NCBI RefSeq assembly: GCF_024806835.1
Contig: NZ_JANTYU010000004.1
Coordinates: 248,001-312,000 of the forward strand
Length of the DNA stretch: 64,000 nucleotides
DNA from: Xanthomonas sp. 3793
GTDB lineage: Bacteria; Pseudomonadota; Gammaproteobacteria; Xanthomonadales; Xanthomonadaceae
Reading direction: 5' to 3'
How positions within the stretch are numbered: the first letter of the stretch is position 1; each line of letters starts with the position of its first letter. Shown piece after piece: positions 18,307-27,955 of the stretch. The notes under the pieces were generated by a model. It was not told the origin of the DNA, searched no databases, and saw only the letters and a list, made by a program, of their open reading frames with translations. The translations under genes and the position numbers were made by a program.

Positions 18307-18654
18307 TGTGCCTGCTCCATGTCATTTGCCTTGATCGTCGACCTCTGGATAGTCATACAAAACCCGCCCGGTGGCCACTCCCGACGCATCGCGCCGGGAC
18401 ATGTCCGACAGCGCTGCGTGCGGACGGAATTGCTGCAGGACGCGACCTTGCTCAAGCGCACCCGAAGACAGCGATGCCGATCGCAGCCGCGCGCGCAGCG
18501 ATCTGGCCGCGCTCGCTTGCCTGTCCGGGCATCTTTGACCAGCATCGGGGCGCCTTGTCGTCGGTGATGGCGCGGGCGCCGCAGTTGACCATGCATCCAT
18601 CCCGCTCCCGCCGCACCTGCCCGTCGCAGCACCTTAGTTAAGGACCCGCCTAAC
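18307..18654. other. Divergent spacer, lipoprotein / GH92
   Basis: About 350 bases without a credible gene. AAGGA at 18640-18644 serves as the GH92 ribosome-binding site. I see no repeats or operator-like dyads. Confidence 0.5.
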
Positions 18655-21600
18655 GTGATTCGATCCGTCATTGCACACGCCAGCCTGCTTGCGTCGCTCC
18701 TCGTTTCGACGCCGCAGATGGCCCGGGCAGGCACGCCACCGGCGTTCTCCACCTCGTTCGAGCCAGGAGAGCCCGCGCCCATCACGGACGCGGCGCAGCA
18801 CCTCGCTGTGGCTGTCGGCACCGGCCCCAACGCCCCCTTTGCCGCCAAGCCGGAGGCGGGCTACAGCGGCGCCCACGCCTTGCGCTACAGCCTTGGCGGC
18901 GCACACCACCGCATCCGCCTGTTCCGCACCGACATCGCGGTCGGTGCGGACACAACGCTGTCGTGGATGGTGCTTCCGGAAAGCGTCGGCGCCGATCATG
19001 TTGCCTCGACCTACGTGTCGCTGGATCTGGTCTTCGACGATGGCACGCGGTTGTCCGCCACGTCGGCGCTGGACCAGCATGGCGTTGCGATGGGCGCGCG
19101 GGCGCAGGGGCAATCGAAGACCTTGTATCCGCAGCAGTGGGCACGCAAGCAAGTACGCCTGGGCGAGGTGGCCGGGCTGCGCGGGCGCCGCGTGCGTGCG
19201 ATCGAGCTCGACATCGCACCACCGGCGGGCGCAGCCGCTGCCGGCTGGATCGACGACATCGCGCTGGGCGATGCGCCGCTGCCTACGCCGGCGCGCCCAT
19301 CGGATTGGGTGGTGACCACGCGCGGCACGCAGTCCAATGGCACGTTCTCGCGCGGCAATAATTTTCCTGCGACGGCGGTGCCGCATGGGTTCAACTTCTG
19401 GACGCCGGTAACCGATGCGGGGACGCTGACCTGGTTGTACCGCTGGAACGAGCACAACGACGCCGACAACCGGCCACGCCTGCAGGCGCTGTCACTGAGT
19501 CACCAACCCAGTCCGTGGATGGGCGACCGGCAGACCTTTCAGGTCATGCCCTCGCTTGGCGCGGGCGTGCCGGAAGCCGATCGCAGCAAGCGTGCGCTGG
19601 CGTTTTCGCATGTCAATGAAGTAGCACGCCCCTATCGCTACGCGGTGCAGTTCGATAATGGCCTGCACGCCGACATCGCGCCGACCGATCACGCGGCGCT
19701 GTTGCGCTTTCGCTTCCCGGATCACGGCGATGCCAATCTGTTGTTCGACAATGTGGATGCGCGCGGCGGGCTACACCTGGATGCCGCGACGCAGACATTG
19801 TCCGGCTACACCGATGTGCGCAGCGGGCTGTCGACCGGTGCAACGCGCATGTACGTGTATGCACGCTTCGATCGGCCGTGGACGGCCAGTGGCCGCATCG
19901 ATACCGGGCGGCCCACCGGCTGGATCAAGTTCGATGCGGGCACGACGCGCCAGGTGCAGATGCGCATCGCCACCTCGCTGATCTCGCTCGAGCAGGCCAG
20001 ACACAATCTGGCGTTGGAGATCGCACCGCAGGCGTCCTTCGAGCAGATCGCCGCGCAAGCGCAGGACGCCTGGGATGCGTTGCTGGGGCGGTTCGACGTG
20101 CCCGATGCGACTGCCGACCAGAAGACCACGCTGTATTCCAATCTGTATCGGCTGCATCTGTACCCGAACTCCGCGCATGAAAACGCAGCAAGCAACGACG
20201 CGCCGGATTGGCGTTACGCAAGCCAGAACAGCTGGTCGGACGACAACATCGAGGGCAGCGCGGCGCGCAGTTTTGCACCGATCCGCGATGGCCGGGTTTA
20301 CGTCAACAACGGGCTGTGGGATACCTTTCGCACCGCATGGCCGGCGTATGCGCTGTTTGCGCCCGACTATGCCGGACGCCTCGTGCAGGGCTTTGTCGAA
20401 CAAGCGCGTGCAGGAGGATGGATTGCGCGCTGGTCTTCGCCCGGCTATGCCGACCTGATGGTCGGCACCAGTTCCGATGTGGCGTTTGCCGATGCCTGGC
20501 TGAAGGGCGTGCAAGGCTTCGATCCGGCCGAGGCATACGCGGCTGCGCTCAAGAACGCGACCGTGGTGGCGCCGGATCGCCACGTGGGCCGCAAGGGCAT
20601 GGCGCGCTCGACCTTCCGCGGCTACGTCGATACCGACACCCACGAAGGTATGTCGTGGTCGATGGAAGGCGCGCTCAACGACTTCGGCATCGCCAACATG
20701 GCCGACGCGTTGGCCAGGCAGGCGACCACGGCCAAGGTGCGCGAGCGGTATGCAACCGAGGCGCTGTATTTCCGGCAGCGGGCAGCGGGATACGCGGCAT
20801 TGTTCGACCCGACGATCGGCTTTTTCCAGGGACGCAACGCCGATGGAAGCTGGCGCGTGGATGCGGCGCACTACGATCCGCGCGTCTGGGGCAACGACTA
20901 CACCGAATCCAGCGGCTGGACGTTTGCGTTCACCGCACCGCACGATGGGCAAGGCCTGGCCGCGTTGTATGGAGGACGCACCGGTTTGGCAGCGAAGCTG
21001 GATACGTTCTTCGCCACCCCCGAGACCGCCGAGGCCAGGTTCGCCGGCTCTTACGGCGACACCATCCACGAGATGACCGAGGCGCGCGACGTGCGCATGG
21101 GCATGTATGCGCACAGCAACCAGACCGCACACCATATCCCGTGGATGTATCTGTTCGCCGGGCAACCGTGGAAAACCCAGCAACTGACGCGCGAGATCCT
21201 GTCACGCCTGTATCTGGGGAGCGAGATCGGCCAGGGCTATGCCGGCGACGAAGACAACGGCGAGATGTCGGCGTGGTATCTGTTCGCGGCACTGGGCCTG
21301 TATCCGTTGCGCATGGGCGCGCCGGAATACGTGATCGGCTCACCGCTGTTCAAGCATGCCAGCGTGCGTCTGCCCAATGGCGGCACGCTGGTGGTCAATG
21401 CGCCGCAGAATTCGCCGCAAAACGTGTACGTGCAATCGCTCAAGGTCAACGGCAAGCCCTGGCGCAAGACCTGGTTGGCGCATGCGGACATCGCCAAGGG
21501 CGCGACGCTGGACTTCGTGATGGGTCCGACGCCTTCGCGCTGGGGCACTGGCCCTGACACTGTGCCGCCGTCATTGACTGCGCCCGGGGAGCGCCCTGCC

Positions 21601-22005
21601 CCGCTGCAGGATCTGCTCGGAGATACCGCGCGCATCACGCTGGACGATGGTGGTGATGTCGCTGCGTTGCATGACGACGATGCGGAAACGGTGGCTGCAG
21701 TTGCATCCACATCGACGCTGACCTTCAGCGGCATTGCGCGCGGCATGCCGACGCTCTACACACTGACCAGCGGCAATGCGTTGCTTGCGTCCAGTGGATG
21801 GACGCTGGAGGCACGCATGGCTGATGGTGCGTGGAAGGTGGTCGATCAGCGCCGTGAGGAGACATTCGAATGGCCGTTGCAGACGCGGCCGTTTCGTATT
21901 GCCACCCCTGGCGTCTATGCCGAGTATCGGCTGCGATTCAGCGCGCCTGCGAAGGTGCAGCTGGCGGAGATCGAGTTGTTGGGGGCGGAGCCTGCGGTGC
22001 GGTGA
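18655..22005 (+). CDS. Secreted GH92 alpha-mannosidase
   Basis: A 1116-residue exported glycoside hydrolase. GTG 18655 follows AAGGA and opens a signal peptide (MIRSVIAHASLLASLLVSTPQMARAG). A jelly-roll-like N-terminal part precedes the GH92 domain. Conserved segments include HGFNFWTPVTD, NNGLWDTFRTAWPAYALF, ESSGWTFAFTAPHDGQGL, HSNQTAHHIPWMYLFAGQPW and GDEDNGEMSAWYLFAALGLYP with the acidic catalytic pair. About 150 C-terminal residues resemble a discoidin-type carbohydrate-binding module. GH92 enzymes are Ca2+-dependent exo-mannosidases acting on N-glycans; plant glycoproteins are the likely target. It stands alone, without other N-glycan-degrading genes in view. Confidence 0.93.
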   Translation: MIRSVIAHASLLASLLVSTPQMARAGTPPAFSTSFEPGEPAPITDAAQHLAVAVGTGPNAPFAAKPEAGYSGAHALRYSLGGAHHRIRLFRTDIAVGADTTLSWMVLPESVGADHVASTYVSLDLVFDDGTRLSATSALDQHGVAMGARAQGQSKTLYPQQWARKQVRLGEVAGLRGRRVRAIELDIAPPAGAAAAGWIDDIALGDAPLPTPARPSDWVVTTRGTQSNGTFSRGNNFPATAVPHGFNFWTPVTDAGTLTWLYRWNEHNDADNRPRLQALSLSHQPSPWMGDRQTFQVMPSLGAGVPEADRSKRALAFSHVNEVARPYRYAVQFDNGLHADIAPTDHAALLRFRFPDHGDANLLFDNVDARGGLHLDAATQTLSGYTDVRSGLSTGATRMYVYARFDRPWTASGRIDTGRPTGWIKFDAGTTRQVQMRIATSLISLEQARHNLALEIAPQASFEQIAAQAQDAWDALLGRFDVPDATADQKTTLYSNLYRLHLYPNSAHENAASNDAPDWRYASQNSWSDDNIEGSAARSFAPIRDGRVYVNNGLWDTFRTAWPAYALFAPDYAGRLVQGFVEQARAGGWIARWSSPGYADLMVGTSSDVAFADAWLKGVQGFDPAEAYAAALKNATVVAPDRHVGRKGMARSTFRGYVDTDTHEGMSWSMEGALNDFGIANMADALARQATTAKVRERYATEALYFRQRAAGYAALFDPTIGFFQGRNADGSWRVDAAHYDPRVWGNDYTESSGWTFAFTAPHDGQGLAALYGGRTGLAAKLDTFFATPETAEARFAGSYGDTIHEMTEARDVRMGMYAHSNQTAHHIPWMYLFAGQPWKTQQLTREILSRLYLGSEIGQGYAGDEDNGEMSAWYLFAALGLYPLRMGAPEYVIGSPLFKHASVRLPNGGTLVVNAPQNSPQNVYVQSLKVNGKPWRKTWLAHADIAKGATLDFVMGPTPSRWGTGPDTVPPSLTAPGERPAPLQDLLGDTARITLDDGGDVAALHDDDAETVAAVASTSTLTFSGIARGMPTLYTLTSGNALLASSGWTLEARMADGAWKVVDQRREETFEWPLQTRPFRIATPGVYAEYRLRFSAPAKVQLAEIELLGAEPAVR

Positions 22006-22323
22006 GGTGGAGGTTTATCGAAACGACGGTCGCACTGCTTTTTGAAGACAAGTGGCCACCGCGCACGCACGCACGCAATCTCGATTCGCGTGACTGATGC
22101 CGGAGCCAGGTCCCGCTGCAAGGTCGGCAGCTCAGGTGAACCGTATCCTCTCCCCAACCCCCGCTCCGCGCCCCGGCCCGCGCTTGCGGCGCGGGCGCTT
22201 CAAGGCACGCGTGCCAGTGGCGCGCAAGCAGTGCCTTGTCGCCCCGGGGGGAGAGGGGCTTTGGAGCGGTGCGTGTAATGCCGCTAGCGGGCAGGTATTC
22301 GGTGTTTTCCTGGTGGGCGGATC
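22006..22323. other. GH92/maeB convergent spacer
   Basis: About 320 bases, no gene. It is mostly occupied by palindromic repeat C1 (22146-22263), listed separately. I see no other intrinsic terminator. Confidence 0.6.
22146..22263. repeat. CTCCC/GGGAG palindromic repeat C1
   Basis: Outer arms CCTCTCCCC-like and GGGGGGAGAGG, with inner GCCCGCGC/GCGCGGGC and GGCACGCG/GCGCGC hairpins. Shorter relatives occur at about 47443-47490 and 53711-53757, both with a CTTCTCCCG/CGGGAGA core. Confidence 0.65.
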
Positions 22324-24633
22324 TCAGCTACCGCTCTTTTCGCTAGCGCTCTTCTCGGCATCGCGCTGCCGGCGGATCTGCGCGTCTACCGCGGCGATCG
22401 CGGTCATGTTCATCACCCGGCGCGAGGTGGCGCTGGTGGTGAGGATGTGCACCGGCTTGGAGATGCCCATCAGGATCGGGCCGATCGCCACGCCGTCGGT
22501 GAACACGCGCACCAGGTTGTAGGCGATGTTGGCCGCTTCCAGGTTCGGCAGCACGAACAGGTTGGCGCGGCCCTTGAGCGTGCTGTTGGGCATGATCTGC
22601 TTGCGCAGCGCTTCGTCCCAGGCGGTGTCGCCCTGCATTTCGCCGTCGATGTTGAGCTCGGGTTTGCGCTTGAGCAGGGCCTCGCGCACCTGGCGCATCT
22701 TCAGCGCATCGCGCGAGTCGTGGCTGCCGAAGTTGGAGTGCGACAGCAGCGCGATGTTGGGCTCGATGCCGAACAGCTTGAGGCGGTACGCGGCCTGCAG
22801 CGTGGCTTCGACCACCTGCTCGACGGTCGGGTCTTCCTGCACATGCGTATCCAGGAAGAAGAACACGCCCAGCTGGTTGATCACGCCGGTCATCGCCGAA
22901 GTGGAGCTGACCCGCGGCTCCAGTGGAATCACACTGCGGGCGTAGCCCAGCTTCTTGTGGAAGCGGCCGACCACACCCGACAGCATCGCATCGGCTTCGC
23001 CGCGCGCCACCATCACCGCGGCGATCAGGGTCGGACGCGAGCGCATCAGTTCCTTGGCGGCGGTGACGGTCACGCCACGACGCTCGGTAAGCGCGTGGTA
23101 GTACTGCCAGTAATCGTTGAAGCGGGGGTCGTCGAGAATGTTGGTGATCTCGAAATCCACCCCGGCGGTCAGGCGCAACCCCATGCGTTCGATACGCGCT
23201 TCGATCACGTCCGGGCGGCCGATCAGGATCGGGAACGCCAGGCCTTCGTCGACCACGTTCTGCACCGCGCGCAGAACCACTTCCTCTTCGCCCTCGGCAT
23301 ACACCACGCGCTGCTTGTCGGCGCGCGCGCGGTCGTAGACCGGCTTCATCATCAGGCTGGTGCGGTAGACGAACTGGCCGAGCTTGTCGCGGTAGGCCTC
23401 CATGTCGGTGATCGGGCGCGTGGCCACGCCCGAATCCATCGCCGCCTGCGCAACGGCGGACGACAGCTCCACCAGCAGGCGCGGGTCCAGCGGACGCGGA
23501 ATCAGGTATTCCGGGCCGAAACTCGGGGTCTCGCCGCCGTAGGCCGCGCCCAGGTCGGAGGCCTCGCGCCGCGCCATCGCCGCGATCGCCTTGACGCAGG
23601 CGATCTTCATTTCCTCGTTGATGCCGGTGGCGCCCACGTCCAGCGCGCCGCGGAACAGATACGGGAAGCACAGCACGTTGTTGATCTGGTTCGGGTAGTC
23701 CGAGCGGCCGGTGCCGATGATGCAGTCCGGACGCACCGCCTTGGCCGCTTCCGGGGTGATTTCCGGGTTGGGATTGGCCAGCGCGAAGATCACCGGCTGG
23801 CGCGCCATGCTGGCGACCATCTCCGGCTTGAGGATGCCGGCCGCCGACAGGCCCAGGAAGATATCCGCGCCCTCGACGATCTCGGCCAGGGTGCGCTTGT
23901 CGGTGTCGCGCGCGTAGCGCTGCTTGTCCGGGTCCAGGTCGGTGCGGCCGGTGTGGATCACGCCATCGCGGTCCAGCGCCAGGATGTTCTCCGGCTTCAG
24001 GCCCAGCGAGACCAGCATGTTGACGCAGGAGATGCCGGCCGCGCCCATGCCGGTGGTGGCCAGCTTGACCTCTTCGATCTTCTTGCCGGTGACCACCAGC
24101 GCGTTGAGCACGGCGGCGCCGACGATGATTGCGGTGCCGTGCTGGTCGTCATGGAACACCGGGATGTTCATGCGCTCGCGCAGCTTGCGCTCGACGATGA
24201 AGCACTCCGGCGCCTTGATGTCTTCCAGATTGATGCCGCCGAAGGTCGGCTCCAGGCTGGCGATGATGTCGACCAGCTTGTCCGGGTCGTTCTCGTTGAT
24301 CTCGATGTCGAACACATCGATGCCGGCGAACTTCTGGAACAGCACGCCCTTGCCTTCCATCACCGGCTTGGACGCCAGCGGGCCGATGTTGCCCAGGCCC
24401 AGCACGGCGGTGCCGTTGGTGATCACCGCCACCAGATTGCCGCGCGCGGTGAGCTCGCTGGCTTGGGTGGGTTCCTCGACGATCGCCTCGCAGGCGAAGG
24501 CCACGCCCGGCGAATACGCCAGCGACAGATCGCGCTGGGTCAGCATCGGCTTGGTCGCGGTGACCTTGATCTTGCCGGCCGGCTGCTGGCGGTGGTAGTC
24601 GAGGGCGGCCTGTTTGAAGTCGTCGTTGGACAT
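22324..24633 (-). CDS. maeB: NADP-dependent malic enzyme with phosphotransacetylase-like domain (MaeB)
   Basis: The cytoplasmic enzyme decarboxylates malate to pyruvate and makes NADPH. The start at 24633 ([20 protein letters not shown]) gives 769 residues, the usual MaeB length. The N-terminal malic domain has [15 protein letters not shown] and [15 protein letters not shown]. The NAD(P) domain has [16 protein letters not shown]. From about residue 430 a phosphotransacetylase-like domain follows ([25 protein letters not shown]); in this family it is thought to be regulatory rather than catalytic. dctA lies directly upstream on the same strand but is separated by a terminator, so a malate-uptake link is functional rather than a single operon. 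Confidence 0.95.
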   Translation of the reverse strand: MSNDDFKQAALDYHRQQPAGKIKVTATKPMLTQRDLSLAYSPGVAFACEAIVEEPTQASELTARGNLVAVITNGTAVLGLGNIGPLASKPVMEGKGVLFQKFAGIDVFDIEINENDPDKLVDIIASLEPTFGGINLEDIKAPECFIVERKLRERMNIPVFHDDQHGTAIIVGAAVLNALVVTGKKIEEVKLATTGMGAAGISCVNMLVSLGLKPENILALDRDGVIHTGRTDLDPDKQRYARDTDKRTLAEIVEGADIFLGLSAAGILKPEMVASMARQPVIFALANPNPEITPEAAKAVRPDCIIGTGRSDYPNQINNVLCFPYLFRGALDVGATGINEEMKIACVKAIAAMARREASDLGAAYGGETPSFGPEYLIPRPLDPRLLVELSSAVAQAAMDSGVATRPITDMEAYRDKLGQFVYRTSLMMKPVYDRARADKQRVVYAEGEEEVVLRAVQNVVDEGLAFPILIGRPDVIEARIERMGLRLTAGVDFEITNILDDPRFNDYWQYYHALTERRGVTVTAAKELMRSRPTLIAAVMVARGEADAMLSGVVGRFHKKLGYARSVIPLEPRVSSTSAMTGVINQLGVFFFLDTHVQEDPTVEQVVEATLQAAYRLKLFGIEPNIALLSHSNFGSHDSRDALKMRQVREALLKRKPELNIDGEMQGDTAWDEALRKQIMPNSTLKGRANLFVLPNLEAANIAYNLVRVFTDGVAIGPILMGISKPVHILTTSATSRRVMNMTAIAAVDAQIRRQRDAEKSASEKSGS

Positions 24634-24775
24634 CGGCGTTGTGGGTCTCGAAGGCGCAGGAGGGCTGAATTCTACCCTCCTGCCTGAACAAGGGCCTGTC
24701 GCGCAGCTGTCGCCGCGGCAGGGAAATCGCATGTTGCAGCGCGTCGTGCACTGCGGCCAGGGTCTGGCTCGAAGC

Positions 24776-24824
24776 AAAAACGGCCCTGCATCCTGCCGGC
24801 AGCGCCGACAGAAAACAGGGCCGT
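24776..24824 (-). terminator. Intrinsic terminator after dctA
   Basis: Read on the minus strand, ACGGCCCTG (24816-24824) and CAGGGCCGT (24780-24788) pair around a roughly 27-base GC-rich loop and are followed by TTTT (24776-24779). It starts 9 bases past the dctA stop codon. Confidence 0.85.
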
Positions 24825-24832
24825 AGGAAGCA

Positions 24833-26179
24833 TCAGCGTGCGCTGATCGGGGCGACGACGTCGGTCGAGGCCACCGGTGCCTGCAGCGGCGGCGAGCCGC
24901 CATCCAGCACCAGCTTGAGCTGGTCGCGGTCCAGCGCATTTTCCCAGCGCGACACCACCACCGTGGCGACCGCGTTGCCGATGAAGTTGGTCAGCGAGCG
25001 GCACTCGCTCATGAAGCGGTCCACGCCCAGGATCAGCGCCATGCCGGCCACCGGCACGTCCGGCACCACCGACAGCGTGGCGGCCAGGGTGATGAAGCCG
25101 GCGCCGGTCACGCCGGCCGCACCCTTGGAGCTGAGCATCGCCACCGCCAGCAAGGTGATCTGCTGGCCCAGGGTCAGGTCCACGTTGGTGGCCTGGGCGA
25201 TGAACAAGGCGGCCAGGGTCATGTAGATGTTGGTGCCATCCAGATTGAACGAGTAGCCGGTCGGCACCACCAGGCCCACCACCGACTTCTGGCAGCCGGC
25301 CTTTTCCATCTTCTCCATCAGCGAGGGCAGCGCCGACTCCGACGAGGAGGTGCCCAGCACCAGCAGCAACTCGGCCTTGAGGTAGCGGATCAGCTTGAGC
25401 ACCGAAAAGCCGCACAACCGGCAGACAATGCCCAGGATCACCAGCACGAAGAACAGCGAGGTCAGGTAAAACGAGCCCACCAGCCAGGCCAGGTTGACCA
25501 GCGATTCCACCCCGTACTTGCCGATGGTGAAGGCGATCGCACCGAATGCACCGATCGGCGCGGCCTTCATCAGGATGTGCACCAGACGGAACACCGGCGC
25601 GGTCAGCGCTTCCAGGAAGCTCAGCACCGGGCGGCCACGCTCGCCGACCAGGGCCAGCGCGATGCCGAACAGCACCGCCACGAACAGGACCTGCAGGATG
25701 TTGCCATCGACGAACGCGCTGATCAGCGTGGCCGGGATGATGTCCATCAAAAAGCCGACCAGGCTCAGCTCGTGCGACTTCTGCACGTAGGTATTGACCG
25801 CGCTCTGGTCCAGCTCGGCCGGGTTGATGTTCATGCCGGCGCCGGGCTGCACCACGTGCGCCACGATCATGCCCACGATCAACGCCAGCGTGGAGAAGAA
25901 CAGGAAGTAGGTCATCGCCTTGGCGAAGACCCGGCCCACCGTCTTGAGGTGGGTCATGCCAGCGATGCCGGTGACGATGGTCAGGAAGATCACCGGGGCA
26001 ATGATCATCTTCACCAGCTTGATGAAGGCATCGCCCAGCGGCTTGAGGCTTTCGGCGAAGGCCGGCTCGAAATGGCCCAGCAGGGCACCCAGGACGATCG
26101 CCACCACTACCTGGAAATACAGCTGACGGTAAAAGGGAACGGGCGCCGGCAAGGGGCCGGCAGGCTTGCTGATGTGCAT
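24833..26179 (-). CDS. dctA: C4-dicarboxylate/H+ (Na+) symporter DctA
   Basis: A 448-residue inner-membrane carrier of the DAACS family for succinate, fumarate and malate. The start at 26179 ([20 protein letters not shown]) matches family length; earlier in-frame codons are upstream DNA. Seen are the Ser-rich hairpin [18 protein letters not shown], the transport motif [22 protein letters not shown] and the [18 protein letters not shown] end segment. Eight helices and two re-entrant loops are expected. It is divergent from an OprO/P-like porin, with a hybrid histidine kinase just beyond. maeB lies downstream. Confidence 0.96.
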   Translation of the reverse strand: MHISKPAGPLPAPVPFYRQLYFQVVVAIVLGALLGHFEPAFAESLKPLGDAFIKLVKMIIAPVIFLTIVTGIAGMTHLKTVGRVFAKAMTYFLFFSTLALIVGMIVAHVVQPGAGMNINPAELDQSAVNTYVQKSHELSLVGFLMDIIPATLISAFVDGNILQVLFVAVLFGIALALVGERGRPVLSFLEALTAPVFRLVHILMKAAPIGAFGAIAFTIGKYGVESLVNLAWLVGSFYLTSLFFVLVILGIVCRLCGFSVLKLIRYLKAELLLVLGTSSSESALPSLMEKMEKAGCQKSVVGLVVPTGYSFNLDGTNIYMTLAALFIAQATNVDLTLGQQITLLAVAMLSSKGAAGVTGAGFITLAATLSVVPDVPVAGMALILGVDRFMSECRSLTNFIGNAVATVVVSRWENALDRDQLKLVLDGGSPPLQAPVASTDVVAPISAR

Positions 26180-26463
26180 GACACCACTCCGAGGGAACTG
26201 GAGGGTGCCTGAGCAGGCACCCGGTGCGGGCATTCTGGCCGTACGTCGCAGCCCGGGCCGATAGCCCATTGGTACTACGCACTGTCGGCGGGCTGAACGT
26301 CGCCTTACACTTCAGCCGCGCCGCCACCGGCCGTTAATTCCGTTTAACGCAGACACCGATTCCTGTGTTGTTGGCCGTCCGGAACCTGCGCGCTTGCTGA
26401 AGCTGTTCAGTGCGACCGCCATGGCAGGACGCCCGGCCCCTTTCATTGCCGAAGACCACTCCT

Positions 26464-27636
26464 ATGCGCCTCAATCCGCTTGTCCTGGCGTTGGCCATTG
26501 CCATCGTCCCCGCCGCTGCCAATGCAGCTACCTCGATCGAAAACTGGCCCACCAAGTACACCTTCGGTGATGGCACCGAGCTGGGCCTGACCGGCAACTA
26601 CGCCTACGACGACAACAACTTTTCCGGCGACGACCGCCTGGAAGACCGCACCGATTTCCGCCGCAAGGAATTCGGCGCCACCATCAAGAAGAAGGGCGTC
26701 TACGACGCCATGGTGTACTTCGACTTCGAAGCCAAGCTGTGGCTGGACGTGTTCTACCGCTTCGAGACCAAGGCGCTGCTGGGCCAGGACTACGGCCGCG
26801 TGCGGCTGGGCTACATGAAGGTGCCGGTGGGTCTGGAAGCGGTGCAGAGCTCGCGTGCGGGCAGCTTCATGGAGCTGGGCCTGCCGGTGCAGGCGGTGTT
26901 CCAGGGCCGGCGTACCGGCGTGGAGTGGACCCTGGAGCGTCAGCAATACCTGTTGCAGGCCGGCGCCTACGGCGGCAAGGATCTGCAGGGCGACAACCCC
27001 GGCACCACCCAGGCCGTGCATGCGGCGTGGACCCCGTTCAAGGCCGAAGGCAACGTGCTGCATCTGGGCATCGCCGGCTCGGTGGAAAACCCGCGTGGTT
27101 TCAGCGACGGCCGCGGCGTCTCGTTCAGCCCGCGCGTGCGCCTGCGCGCGCGCCCGGAAGCCGGCCTGACCGACGTGCGTCTGATCGACACCGGCACCAT
27201 CCTCGATGTGGACCACGTGATCCGCACCGGCGTGGAAGCGGTCTGGATCAATGGCCCGTTCTCGTTGCAGAGCGAAGCGCTGCGTGCCGAAGTGGCGCGT
27301 AACGACAACCTGCCGCACTTCATCGCGCAGGGCCAGTACGTGTACGGCACCTGGTCGCTGACCGGCGAGTCGCGCAGCTATGCCGGCGGCGTGCCGGGCA
27401 ACATCAAACCCGCACACGACTACGGCGCAGTCGAACTGACCGCCCGCTACAGCCGCCTGAATCTGGAAGACAACAACGTCCACGGCGGCCGTCAGCACGA
27501 CACCACCATCGGCGCTAACTGGTACCTCACCAGCCATTTCAAGTTCCAGGCCAACTACAGCTGGGTGGATTCCTCGCGCAATGGCGTGCATGAAACCCCG
27601 CACGTGATGGAGCTGCGCGCGCAGGTGCAGTTCTAA
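26464..27636 (+). CDS. OprO/OprP-family outer-membrane porin
   Basis: A 390-residue outer-membrane beta-barrel protein of the phosphate-selective porin family. ATG 26464 opens a signal peptide (MRLNPLVLALAIAIVPAAANA). The mature chain has alternating amphipathic strands and ends in Phe (LRAQVQF), as outer-membrane proteins do. The name reflects family; the substrate need not be phosphate. Divergence from dctA suggests it lets C4-dicarboxylates into the periplasm. A second, distantly similar porin at 42339-43532 lies beside citH, supporting an organic-anion role. The shared intergenic region (26180-26463) shows no clear operator. Confidence 0.88.
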   Translation: MRLNPLVLALAIAIVPAAANAATSIENWPTKYTFGDGTELGLTGNYAYDDNNFSGDDRLEDRTDFRRKEFGATIKKKGVYDAMVYFDFEAKLWLDVFYRFETKALLGQDYGRVRLGYMKVPVGLEAVQSSRAGSFMELGLPVQAVFQGRRTGVEWTLERQQYLLQAGAYGGKDLQGDNPGTTQAVHAAWTPFKAEGNVLHLGIAGSVENPRGFSDGRGVSFSPRVRLRARPEAGLTDVRLIDTGTILDVDHVIRTGVEAVWINGPFSLQSEALRAEVARNDNLPHFIAQGQYVYGTWSLTGESRSYAGGVPGNIKPAHDYGAVELTARYSRLNLEDNNVHGGRQHDTTIGANWYLTSHFKFQANYSWVDSSRNGVHETPHVMELRAQVQF

Positions 27637-27955
27637 GCAGCGCTGCGGCATTCCAGCGCGCGGGCAACCGGTGCCGCGCACTGGGCTGCTGTCGTTGCCA
27701 ATGGCAGCAGCCGTTCCGAGACGGCCGCATCCTGTCACGGGTGCGGCCGTTGTCGTTCAGGGCAGCCAGCAAAACGACGGCGCTCACCGCCAGCCGGGCG
27801 CGGCGGGTGCGCGCTGCGGCATGGACCACGCATGCACTCCGGCCCCTCCGCGCCATCCACATTCACCTCACGACTGCTCGCTACCGCGCTTGGGCGGCAG
27901 GCACACGGTCAGGCGATGGCTGCGCGTGCGGGAGCAGACCGCCATACTTGCCGGC
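27637..27955. other. Spacer between porin and hybrid kinase, with hairpin
   Basis: About 320 bases. ACGGCCGCA (27721-27729) and TGCGGCCGT (27742-27750) form a 9-bp stem followed by TGTCGTT, a weak terminator candidate. The kinase frame is open through this region, but those codons have no family similarity. Confidence 0.5.

Noticed and set aside
16804..18567. 587-codon plus-strand frame across the GT4, zinc-finger and lipoprotein genes
   Set aside because: It runs antisense to three genes with recognisable motifs, and its composition is typical of a GC-rich shadow.
22447..24687. 746-codon frame opposite maeB
   Set aside because: Shadow frame; the minus strand encodes a full MaeB with all domains.
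27671..27955. 95-codon N-terminal extension of the hybrid kinase
   Set aside because: It lacks similarity to sensor kinases, contains a probable hairpin region, and would bury the first transmembrane helix.
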